This document shows, piece by piece, positions 1 to 5,450 of a stretch of 6,190 nucleotides of DNA; positions within the stretch are counted from its first letter, which is position 1, and every line of letters starts with the position of its first letter. Origin of the DNA: Dehalococcoidia bacterium. Its GTDB lineage: Bacteria; Chloroflexota; Dehalococcoidia; JAENJB01. The position numbers and the translations under genes were made by a program. Under the pieces are notes generated by a model that was not told the DNA's origin, did no database searches, and worked only from the letters and a program-made list of their open reading frames with translations. The DNA is taken from NCBI GenBank assembly GCA_030690705.1, contig JAUYGE010000114.1, forward strand, positions 1 through 6,190. Direction: 5' to 3'.

Positions 1-1
1 G

Positions 2-1513
2 TCCTCTACCTCCTACGCCAGGACTTTCAGGAATTATGAGGAGAACCCGGCAACCGTGAAGAATATTCCCGGGTATGATAGTAAACCAGGCAAACACCTG
101 GAGGACTGGCCCCTTGTCCGCGCCATATACAAAGAGTCCGCTAAACAAATGGAAAACATCGTCAGCCTCGGTGTGCCCATGGTACTTGTACCGGCAAACG
201 GGGCCTACGACACCGTCCCATCCTGGCGGCCCAAAGGGAGCGAGCATACCCACGGGGGAGCCATCGTACTGGATGCCCTGGCTCCGATCGCCAAGAAGAT
301 GGGAATACGAGCGGTGGAAAGCTGCAGTATCATAAGCCTGCTGAGAGACGAGGACAGGGTGACCGGGGCCTCCGGACTGCTCCATGATGGTTCCTGGCTT
401 ACCATCTACGCGAAGGCGGTGATTCTGGCCACAGGCGGCGCCGCCGGCATAAACAAGGTCACCTCCACCTCGAAAGAGATAGCGGGCAATGGCTATGCCA
501 TGGCTCTGAAAGCAGGCCTCCGCCTCAAGAACATGGAGTTTAACAGCTTCTATGCCGTCGGCCTGCCTACCCCCACCGGCCGTTACGTTCACTGCGCTCC
601 CGTGACGCTCATGATGAAAAATGCCCTGCTAAGGAACGATAATGGGGAGGATATCGTCAAGAAGCATCTCAAAATCTCTCTCCAGGAGGCCGTCCCTCCT
701 ATCAGCACCAGGTTCGACTGGCTGCCCAGGGCGGTGTCCGCCGCGCTGGAGGAAGGCAAAGTCTGGCTGGACCTGACCGATGTGCCGGCCGAGGAGTGGG
801 ACAGGCTGCCGGAAAGAAACTGGAAACAGATAAGGCAGACCCAGGTGGATATGAAGAAGACCCCCTTGCCCATCCTGCCCCTGAGCCAGTCCTTCAGGGG
901 CGGCCTTGCCGTGGATACCGGGATGAGGGCCTCGCTCAAGGGCCTCTACGCCGCCGGGGAGGCTGCCTCCAGCTGGCTGGCAGAACTGGGGATCAGCGCT
1001 CTGCCCAGCTGTCTGACTATGGGCGCCATCGCCGGCAGGAATGCCGCCGCCGACATGCAGGGCGTAAAAGCGCCGTCCCAAAAGGCTAAGGATGAAGGAC
1101 TCCAGCAGGCCCAGGCTATGCTGGGGAAAACGGGTAAAGCCAGGCCGGAAGAGGTCGGCGAGGAAATCAGGCGCATTATCCACCAGCATGCCAGCCCCAT
1201 TAAGAAAAAGTCCTCCCTGGAAGAAGGACTAAAGGCGCTGGAGCGACTGGAGAGACAGTCCTCGGAGATGAACTGCCAGAGCAGGCAGGAGCTGAGAGAT
1301 GCCCTGGAGGCAAAGGCGATGTTCCTCACCGGCAAAGCGATGCTGCGGTCTGCTCTGCTGCGGACGGAGAGCCGCGGTGGTTTTTACCGTAGCGATTTCC
1401 CCAACAGAGACGACAAGAACTGGCTGCGACCTGTCCTAGCCTGCTATGAACCGAAGAGCGGAGAGGTCAAGGTCGAGCGGGGAGAGATTTGTCAACCTGT
1501 CGCAGGTATATGA
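2..1513 (+). CDS. FAD-dependent oxidoreductase, fumarate reductase/succinate dehydrogenase flavoprotein-like (5' partial)
   Basis: The frame is open to the left edge, so the GTG at 56 is not the true start; 503 residues are visible. The N-terminal dinucleotide-binding Gly-rich loop of the family lies outside the window. Numbering from the GTG at 56, the FAD-domain strand AVILATGGA is at 121-129, GNGYAMALKAG at 144-154, MEFNSFY at 160-166, the capping-domain return motif FRGGLAVDTG at 280-289, and the second FAD motif GLYAAGEAA at 296-304. A helical C-terminal domain ends in LLRTESRGGFYRSDFP, typical of SdhA/FrdA/AprA-like proteins. It should carry FAD and act as the catalytic subunit of a soluble or membrane-attached redox enzyme. 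The usual active-site His (HYTMGG) and Arg (NRLGG) positions read Gln/Ser and Glu here, so succinate/fumarate is unlikely to be the substrate. No iron-sulfur or membrane-anchor partner follows it downstream. Confidence 0.85.
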   Translation, partial: SSTSYARTFRNYEENPATVKNIPGYDSKPGKHLEDWPLVRAIYKESAKQMENIVSLGVPMVLVPANGAYDTVPSWRPKGSEHTHGGAIVLDALAPIAKKMGIRAVESCSIISLLRDEDRVTGASGLLHDGSWLTIYAKAVILATGGAAGINKVTSTSKEIAGNGYAMALKAGLRLKNMEFNSFYAVGLPTPTGRYVHCAPVTLMMKNALLRNDNGEDIVKKHLKISLQEAVPPISTRFDWLPRAVSAALEEGKVWLDLTDVPAEEWDRLPERNWKQIRQTQVDMKKTPLPILPLSQSFRGGLAVDTGMRASLKGLYAAGEAASSWLAELGISALPSCLTMGAIAGRNAAADMQGVKAPSQKAKDEGLQQAQAMLGKTGKARPEEVGEEIRRIIHQHASPIKKKSSLEEGLKALERLERQSSEMNCQSRQELRDALEAKAMFLTGKAMLRSALLRTESRGGFYRSDFPNRDDKNWLRPVLACYEPKSGEVKVERGEICQPVAGI

Positions 1514-1728
1514 GAATCGTCCGCAAGGTGCAGTCGAAGAGATTCCAGCATTTTCTCTCTGGTAATCGGCAGGTCCTTCAGCCTCGCACCAACGGCATCG
1601 TACACCGCGTTGGCTATGGCCGGTGACACAGCCAGAATCGCCCCTTCTGAAAAGCCCTTAGCTCCAAACGGCCCCTCCCTGTGAGGCTGCGGTGTGGCCG
1701 TCATCGACCTGCCCCACTCACAGGACAT
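1492..1728 (-). pseudogene. C-terminal remnant of a molybdopterin-binding xanthine dehydrogenase/aldehyde oxidase large subunit
   Basis: This 78-codon minus-strand frame carries the end of the xanthine dehydrogenase/CoxL-type large subunit. HREGPFGAKGFSEGAIL is at residues 16-32, IANAVYDAVGARLKDLPIT at 37-55, then EKMLESL. The Glu in GFSEG matches the family's catalytic glutamate position. An intact subunit is usually about 750 residues or more, so over 90% is missing. The frame is closed by a stop at 1732-1734, just upstream of the ATG at 1728. Recognisable similarity starts only near 1686-1701, about 20-30 bases past the mntP stop codon. I infer a deletion or rearrangement that joined the 3' end of mntP to the tail of an old molybdenum hydroxylase gene; a chimeric assembly is the alternative. 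The reading frame survives to a stop inside the last codons of the convergent flavoprotein gene. A functional short protein is unlikely. Confidence 0.75.
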
Positions 1729-2278
1729 GAGTCAAGAGGATCCTGACCCCGATCCCGAGCAGGACCAACCCCCCAACCAGTTTGGCGCCCCTCCCCAGCA
1801 TCTTACCCGCCTTCCTGCCCAGCAGGAAGCCTATGGCGGTGGACAGGAAGGCCACGATGCCTATGGTCAAGCTCGCCCCCACTATGTCCACCTGGAGGAA
1901 GGCAAAACTCAATCCAACTGCCAGCGCATCGAGGCTGGTTGCCACCGAGAGGGTCAATAGGAGAACACCTCTCGTAATATCCGTCCCCCTGGTCTCCTCA
2001 TCCCTTTCGCGCAGCGATTGCCAGACCATTCTGCCGCCTACAAACGCCAGTAGAGCAAAAACCACCCAGTGGTCATAGGCCGAAATCACTTCCACAATGG
2101 TCCGCCCTGCGAGCCACCCCAGTACGGGCATCAGGAACTGGAAGAACCCGAAGGCAAAAGAGGTGCGGAGAGCCTGAACAGAGGAGACCGTCCGCATGGA
2201 GATGCTGCCGCTGAGGGCCACGGCGAAGCAGTCCGCCGACAGACTGAGAGCTATGAAGAACAGGGACAAGAATTCCAT
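1718..2278 (-). CDS. mntP: MntP-family manganese efflux pump
   Basis: This 186-residue inner-membrane protein has the length and layout of MntP (six helices, two three-helix repeats), which exports Mn2+ and protects against manganese excess. The first repeat has ALSLSADCFAVALSGSI (residues 10-26, Asp16), LRTSFAFGFFQFLMPVLGW (37-55) and FVGGRM (79-84). The second has SVATSLDALAVGLSFAFLQV (111-130, Asp117) and closes with LVGGLVLLGIGVRIL (167-181). The two intramembrane Asp residues fall where the family conserves them. The ATG at 2278 is chosen because family homology begins there. A longer frame from 2356 would run through the palindromic repeat and add 26 unrelated residues. There is no Shine-Dalgarno sequence, and an extended -10 element ends 11 bases before the ATG, so a leaderless transcript is likely. 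The spacer has no room for the manganese riboswitch seen before many mntP genes. The 3' end abuts the xanthine dehydrogenase remnant. Confidence 0.93.
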   Translation of the reverse strand: MEFLSLFFIALSLSADCFAVALSGSISMRTVSSVQALRTSFAFGFFQFLMPVLGWLAGRTIVEVISAYDHWVVFALLAFVGGRMVWQSLRERDEETRGTDITRGVLLLTLSVATSLDALAVGLSFAFLQVDIVGASLTIGIVAFLSTAIGFLLGRKAGKMLGRGAKLVGGLVLLGIGVRILLTHVL

Positions 2279-2289
2279 GGCAGCGGGCA

Positions 2290-2298
2290 AGTATATCA
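2290..2298 (-). promoter_or_regulatory. Extended -10 promoter of mntP
   Basis: On the minus strand the sequence is TGATATACT, a TGn extension plus TATACT (5 of 6 to TATAAT). No good -35 lies 17 bases upstream, as is usual for extended -10 promoters. Transcription would start near 2283, giving a leader of about 5 bases before the ATG at 2278. This fits the lack of a ribosome binding site. It is a sequence-only prediction. Confidence 0.5.
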
Positions 2299-2319
2299 GA
2301 GTCGCTGCACCCTTACCCC

Positions 2320-2344
2320 TGTCATTACTTCGCTCACAATGACA
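2320..2344. repeat. Small intergenic palindrome (REP-like)
   Basis: Perfect 7-base arms TGTCATT (2320-2326) and AATGACA (2338-2344) flank an 11-base centre, ACTTCGCTCAC. The reverse strand reads TGTCATTGTGAGCGAAG, the well-known type of dispersed intergenic repeat that mis-translates as CHCERSN-like peptides in many bacterial genomes. Only one copy is in the window, so its dispersed nature is inferred. It lies between the two divergent promoters. Confidence 0.6.
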
Positions 2345-2379
2345 AACTTTCGTCAATAGACAGCCTCAAGCGCCGTTTG

Positions 2380-2388
2380 TGCTAGAAT
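2380..2388 (+). promoter_or_regulatory. Extended -10 promoter of the MFS exporter
   Basis: The sequence TGCTAGAAT combines a TGn extension with TAGAAT (5 of 6 to consensus). TAGACA at 2357-2362 resembles a -35, but its 20-base spacing is too long to rely on. Transcription would begin near 2395, only about 4 bases before the ATG at 2399. The bases before that ATG (TTGCCCTTCAT) contain no ribosome binding site, which supports a leaderless mRNA. Confidence 0.5.
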
Positions 2389-2398
2389 TGCCCTTCAT

Positions 2399-3844
2399 AT
2401 GGAAAGCCCGGTACGCACCACGCAGCAAGTCCCCACGCAGAAATGGCTGGTGCTCATCCTGGTCTGCCTGGGCAACTTCGTGGCCACCCTGGACACCGGC
2501 ATCATCAACCTGTCTTTCCCGGTGCTGACCAGGGTATTCAACACCGACCCCAACACCGTCCTCTGGGTCTCGGTAGCCTACTTCCTCACCGTCTCCGGCC
2601 TGATGCAGGTCTTCGGCAAGCTGGCCGACACCTTCGACTCGAAGAAGGTGTACATCTGGGGCTTCATCCTCTTCACCGTGGGGCTGATATTCTGCGCGGT
2701 TGCCCAGAGCATCAGCCAGCTTATCCTCTTCCGCGTGGTGCAGGGCGTGGGCATCGCCATGATTTTCGCCGTGGGCAATGCCATCCTGACCTACGCCTTT
2801 CCCGACGAGGAGCGAGGCAAGGCCATGGGCATCGCCAGCGGCGTGGTGGGCGCTGGTCTCTTCTTCGGGCCGGCCCTGGGCGGCATCATGCTCGATGCTC
2901 TGGGCTGGCAGTCCATCTTCTATCTCCGCATACCGGTGGGACTCGCCGGCATTGTCATGTCCCTGCTCGTCCTGAAGAGCCAGAAGCTGCCGCGTACCGG
3001 GAAGCGGTTCGACTTCCCCGGCGCAGCGCTGCAGTTCATCGCCCTGGGCAGTTTGCTGCTGGCCATCAACCGCGGTGGAATACTCGGCTGGTCATCCGTC
3101 ACCATAGTCGGCCTCTTTTTCACCTGCGCGGCCATGCTCGGCCTGTTCGTCCTGGTGGAGAGAAGGACCGCCAACCCGGTGGTGAATCTCGCGCTCTTCC
3201 GCAGCCGTCACTTCACCGCCGCCAACATGGGGAACATGCTGCGGTTCATGGCAGTTTTCGCCAACAATTTCCTCACCCCCTTCTACCTCTTGGGTGTGCT
3301 GGGCTTCACGCCGACCAGGGCCGGTATGATATTTGCCGTCGTGCCGGTGATGATACTGTTCACCTCGCCGGTAGCGGGGTGGCTGTCCGACAAGATAGGT
3401 TCGCGACCTCTCTGCACCGGTGGCATGGTCTGCATATCGGTCGGGCTGTTCTTCCTCAGCCGCTTGCAGCCGGACTCCACCGTCGCCCACATCATTCCCA
3501 TCCTTGCCCTGATGGGCCTGGGCTCCGGGCTCTTCGAGTCCCCGAATCACAACGCCGTCATGGGGGCCGTGCCCAGAAGCTATCTGGGGGCGGCCTCGGC
3601 CACCATAGCCACCTTCAGGTCCATGGGACAGTCCATAGGGCTGGCGATAGCGGGCATCGTCTTTGTCAGCCGGCAGGCGTACTATGCCGCGGTCTTCGCC
3701 GGCCAGGGCATGGACCCGCAACTGGCGGCGGGCCAGGCCTACCACCGGGGCATAGTGGACGGCTTCCTGGTGGCGACGGTCATCGCACTGGCCGGCCTGG
3801 CGGCTTCACTTCTGATGGAGGGGAAACGCCAGCGAGGCCACTAG
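2399..3844 (+). CDS. MFS transporter, DHA2 (14-helix) drug:H+ antiporter family
   Basis: This complete 481-residue polytopic membrane protein is of the usual length for the 14-transmembrane DHA2 family, which exports drugs or amphipathic compounds in exchange for protons. Visible motifs, in order: LDTGIINLSFPVL at 31-43 (motif D1 in helix 1), GKLADTFDSKKV at 73-84 (motif A, loop 2-3), FRVVQGVG at 111-118 (motif B, with its Arg), GVVGAGLFFGPALGG at 148-162 (antiporter motif C, helix 5), a second motif-A-like GWLSDKIGSRPL at 327-338, and SPNHNAVMGAVP at 381-392, typical of DHA2. At the end of motif C's helical hairpin, the usual F-x-I-N-V-P reads FYLRIPVG, with an Arg in place of the Asn, which is a mild oddity. 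The ATG at 2399 lacks a ribosome binding site and lies just after an extended -10. No TetR- or MarR-like regulator is adjacent, so substrate and inducer cannot be predicted. Confidence 0.92.
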   Translation: MESPVRTTQQVPTQKWLVLILVCLGNFVATLDTGIINLSFPVLTRVFNTDPNTVLWVSVAYFLTVSGLMQVFGKLADTFDSKKVYIWGFILFTVGLIFCAVAQSISQLILFRVVQGVGIAMIFAVGNAILTYAFPDEERGKAMGIASGVVGAGLFFGPALGGIMLDALGWQSIFYLRIPVGLAGIVMSLLVLKSQKLPRTGKRFDFPGAALQFIALGSLLLAINRGGILGWSSVTIVGLFFTCAAMLGLFVLVERRTANPVVNLALFRSRHFTAANMGNMLRFMAVFANNFLTPFYLLGVLGFTPTRAGMIFAVVPVMILFTSPVAGWLSDKIGSRPLCTGGMVCISVGLFFLSRLQPDSTVAHIIPILALMGLGSGLFESPNHNAVMGAVPRSYLGAASATIATFRSMGQSIGLAIAGIVFVSRQAYYAAVFAGQGMDPQLAAGQAYHRGIVDGFLVATVIALAGLAASLLMEGKRQRGH

Positions 3845-3937
3845 GGGCTCGGGCTTTGTCCCGGAGTCATACGTTGAACTAGAAGGTGATGATCTCTGGT
3901 GGGCGCCGAGGCACCCCCCTGGAGAAAGGCTACGCCG
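3845..3937 (+). other. Hairpin-rich segment after the MFS gene
   Basis: No gene is supported here. A 6-bp bulged hairpin (CTCGGG at 3848-3853 with CCCGGAG at 3860-3866) follows the MFS stop codon by 3 bases. A longer one pairs 3893-3903 with 3915-3925: ten pairs, two of them G-U, plus one mismatch, around an 11-base loop. Neither is followed by a T run, so they are not standard intrinsic terminators, though they may slow or protect the transcript end. They could also belong to a leader RNA if transcription of the next operon starts further upstream than predicted. Confidence 0.35.
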
Positions 3938-3966
3938 TGGAAATCGGAGACCGTACGTGGTAGAAT
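3938..3966 (+). promoter_or_regulatory. Predicted promoter of the DUF1646-decarboxylase operon
   Basis: A -35-like TGGAAA (3938-3943, 4 of 6 to TTGACA) and TAGAAT (3961-3966, 5 of 6 to TATAAT) are separated by the preferred 17 bases. TGG directly before the -10 supplies a TGn extension. The same TGnTAGAAT form occurs before the MFS gene. The predicted start is near 3973, leaving a leader of about 131 bases. Confidence 0.45.
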
Positions 3967-3997
3967 ATTCGACTTTATCCGATGAATACTCAACCAC
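3957..3997. repeat. Operator-like inverted/direct repeat over the predicted transcription start
   Basis: The arms GTGGTAGAATATTC (3957-3970) and GAATACTCAACCAC (3984-3997) pair at 12 of 14 positions around 13 bases. The core also reads as two similar 8-mers, GAATATTC (3963-3970, a perfect palindrome) and GAATACTC (3984-3991), 21 bases apart, which is two helical turns. The element covers the -10 and the +1, where a repressor would sit. As RNA the right part could form a hairpin only if transcription starts upstream of 3957. Confidence 0.45.
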
Positions 3998-4103
3998 CTT
4001 CTCCCCAGGAGAGTCCAGTTTGACGGGCTCTCGCCCCGGTGACCAGTTCACCCCGTCGACCCAGGCGATTTCCGCTCGGGAGCCGTAGGAGACAGCTCGA
4101 TAC
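3973..4103 (+). promoter_or_regulatory. Structured 5' leader of the DUF1646 gene, candidate sodium-responsive RNA
   Basis: The leader of about 131 bases has several local pairings: TCTCC (4000-4004) with GGAGA (4008-4012), GGGC (4025-4028) with GCCC (4033-4036), and GGTGA (4038-4042) with TCACC (4048-4052). GAGC (4080-4083) pairs with GCTC (4095-4098), placing the ribosome binding site AGGAGA (4087-4092) in the loop. TCTCC at 4000-4004 could instead pair with that site's GGAGA, giving two exclusive states. It is known that some DUF1646 genes carry a 'DUF1646 RNA motif', later described as a Na+ riboswitch class. I cannot recall that consensus well enough to match it base by base, so membership is a hypothesis. 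Confidence 0.3.
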
Positions 4104-5153
4104 ATGGAAAGTGTTTGGCTGACTGTCGGCCTCGGCTTGGTCTTTGTCGCCGTCATGGTGTCGCCATTCCTCGTAAAGCGGGTCGAGGCGAACCTCGAGA
4201 CGTTCCTTTTTGTCATGGGCGTCATCGCCGCCAGCATCGCATCGGTGTGGAACTGGCACCTGGTCAGAGAGGCGCTGGTCGAACCTATCAAGATAACGGT
4301 CGCCGTGCTCATCGCCGGCCTCATCTTCCACTATTTGCGGCACCAGATACGCGTGGGCGTGGCGTCCATCATGCACAGGGTTTCCTGGAGGGTCTTCGTG
4401 CTTTTGGTCGTGGTCGTCCTCGGATTGCTGTCGAGCATCATCACCGCCATCATTGCGGCGCTGATACTGGTAGAGGTAGTGAGCGCCATGGACCTGCCGC
4501 GCCGGCCGGAGGTAAGATTCGTCGTCCTGGGATGCTTCGCCATCGGCCTCGGCGCTGCCCTCACTCCATTGGGAGAGCCACTGTCAACGATAGCCATTGC
4601 CAAACTTAAGGGCGAACCGCATAACGCCGGGTTCTTCTATCTGGCGCAGTTACTCGGAAGGATGATAGTACCCGGCATCATGGCACTGGGCCTGGCCGCG
4701 GTGTTCCTCGTCGGCCGCCACGTGCACGAGGGAGCAGGCCTGACCGCTCCGGAGGAGCCGGAGAAGCTCTCGCACGTCGTGGTGAGGGGAGGCAAGGTAT
4801 ACCTGTTCGTGATGGCGCTCCTGCTGCTGGGAAGCGGGTTCAAGCCGCTGATCGACCTCTACTTCACCCACATCCCGGCGGCCGCGCTTTACTGGGCCAA
4901 CTCGGCTTCCGCCATCCTGGACAACGCGACGCTGACCGCAGCCGAGATAGGGCCGTCTCTGGATACACTTCAGATAAAGAGCGCCCTCATGGGCCTCCTG
5001 ATATCAGGTGGCGCGCTCATACCGGGGAACATACCCAATATCATATCGGCGGGAAAGCTGAAGATAGGCAGCAAGGAGTGGGCAGTGATAGGCCTGCCGG
5101 TGGCTGCCGTGGTGATGGCGGTGTACTTCCCTATCGTCCTGTTCTTGCGATAA
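4104..5153 (+). CDS. DUF1646 family membrane permease (putative cation/Na+ transporter)
   Basis: This 349-residue hydrophobic protein has about ten membrane segments and two similar halves. The first half contains SSIITAIIAALILVEVVSAM (110-129) and LTPLGEPLSTIAIAKL (153-168). The second contains NSASAILDNATLTAAEIGP (266-284) and SGGALIPGNIPNIISAGKL (301-319). The paired 'DNATLTAAEIGP' and 'GGALIPGNIPNIISAGKL' signatures are those of DUF1646 proteins, which belong to the ion-transporter superfamily with ArsB and NhaD. The transported ion is unproven; Na+ is inferred from the superfamily and from the sodium-pump subunits just downstream. The start at 4104 is supported by an in-frame stop at 4086-4088 and by AGGAGAC ending 10 bases before the ATG, a rather long spacing. 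The gap to the next gene is 44 bases with no terminator, so co-transcription is likely. Confidence 0.85.
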   Translation: MESVWLTVGLGLVFVAVMVSPFLVKRVEANLETFLFVMGVIAASIASVWNWHLVREALVEPIKITVAVLIAGLIFHYLRHQIRVGVASIMHRVSWRVFVLLVVVVLGLLSSIITAIIAALILVEVVSAMDLPRRPEVRFVVLGCFAIGLGAALTPLGEPLSTIAIAKLKGEPHNAGFFYLAQLLGRMIVPGIMALGLAAVFLVGRHVHEGAGLTAPEEPEKLSHVVVRGGKVYLFVMALLLLGSGFKPLIDLYFTHIPAAALYWANSASAILDNATLTAAEIGPSLDTLQIKSALMGLLISGGALIPGNIPNIISAGKLKIGSKEWAVIGLPVAAVVMAVYFPIVLFLR

Positions 5154-5197
5154 GATTGTTTAACAACTGGAATGCCCATTGCCAAAAGGAGGTGCTC

Positions 5198-5347
5198 ATG
5201 ACAGATTGGGGGCAGGCAGGCTTCATCGGGGGGGTGGGATTCGGAACGGTCTTGGTGGTGCTGATCGTGCTCGCCCTGGTGGTGTGGCTGGCCGGAATCA
5301 TCATCAATCGTACGCATAGGGGCGGGGAGAAACCCGAGAGCAAGTGA
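5198..5347 (+). CDS. Small gamma-type subunit (OadG-like) of a sodium-pumping decarboxylase
   Basis: This is a 49-residue protein with one predicted transmembrane helix (about residues 9-35; GFGTVLVVLIVLALVVWLAG at 14-33) and a short basic/polar tail ending RGGEKPESK. The pattern of a short N-terminus, a Gly-rich entry and a Val/Leu-rich helix, immediately before the beta subunit, fits the OadG/MmdC/GcdC gamma subunits that anchor and assemble the decarboxylase. The ATG at 5198 is favoured by a strong AAAGGAGGTG ribosome binding site with ideal spacing; an upstream in-frame ATG at 5078 lies inside the permease gene and is unlikely. It is shorter than usual (often about 80-120 residues) and lacks the proline-rich linker and the His-containing zinc-binding tail known from oxaloacetate decarboxylase. 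Sequence alone would be weak, so the assignment rests largely on the neighbour. Confidence 0.7.
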   Translation: MTDWGQAGFIGGVGFGTVLVVLIVLALVVWLAGIIINRTHRGGEKPESK

Positions 5348-5387
5348 GGACCGGGTCGGGGGGAAAGAGGGGGATTAAGAATGAACG

Positions 5388-5440
5388 GTTCACGTTTCGC
5401 GGGAGCCTCCTGTAGCGCATAGACGGAGTCGAGAGGAGAC
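5388..5440 (+). promoter_or_regulatory. Leader element before the beta-subunit gene, resembling the DUF1646 leader
   Basis: Within the 103-base gap between the gamma and beta genes, four short blocks occur in the same order as before the DUF1646 gene: GTTCAC (5388-5393; 4046-4051), TTTCGC/TTTCCGC (5395-5400; 4069-4075), GGGAGCC (5401-5407; 4078-4084) and AGGAGAC (5434-5440; 4087-4093). In both places the last block sits exactly 10 bases before the ATG. CTCCT (5407-5411) can pair with AGGAG (5434-5438), hiding the ribosome binding site. This may be a repeated regulatory RNA or coincidence. Confidence 0.3.
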
Positions 5441-5450
5441 GAATATAGAG

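Noticed and set aside
629..1189. 186-codon minus-strand frame inside the flavoprotein gene
   Set aside because: It is antisense to well-conserved FAD motifs and its composition is unlike a folded protein.
1668..1701. Possible terminator hairpin for mntP (ACGGCC/GGCCGT arms)
   Set aside because: The loop is long, the T run is only three bases, and the sequence encodes conserved residues of the xanthine dehydrogenase remnant, which explains it.
2279..2356. N-terminal extension of mntP starting at 2356
   Set aside because: The extra 26 residues are a translation of the palindromic repeat and promoter; family homology begins at the ATG at 2278.
3848..3866. Intrinsic terminator after the MFS gene
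   Set aside because: The stem has only 6 pairs with a bulge, and no T run follows.
2443..3882. 479-codon plus-strand frame overlapping the MFS gene
   Set aside because: It is the +1 shadow of the MFS gene, rich in His, Arg, Gly and Pro with no domain; the MFS frame has all expected motifs.
5078..5197. Upstream ATG extension of the gamma subunit
   Set aside because: It would overlap the permease gene by 76 bases, and the strong ribosome binding site points to 5198.
5381..5422. 13-codon micro-ORF before the beta-subunit gene
   Set aside because: It has a G-rich stretch upstream but no homology, and it overlaps the blocks shared with the other leader, which fits an RNA element better.
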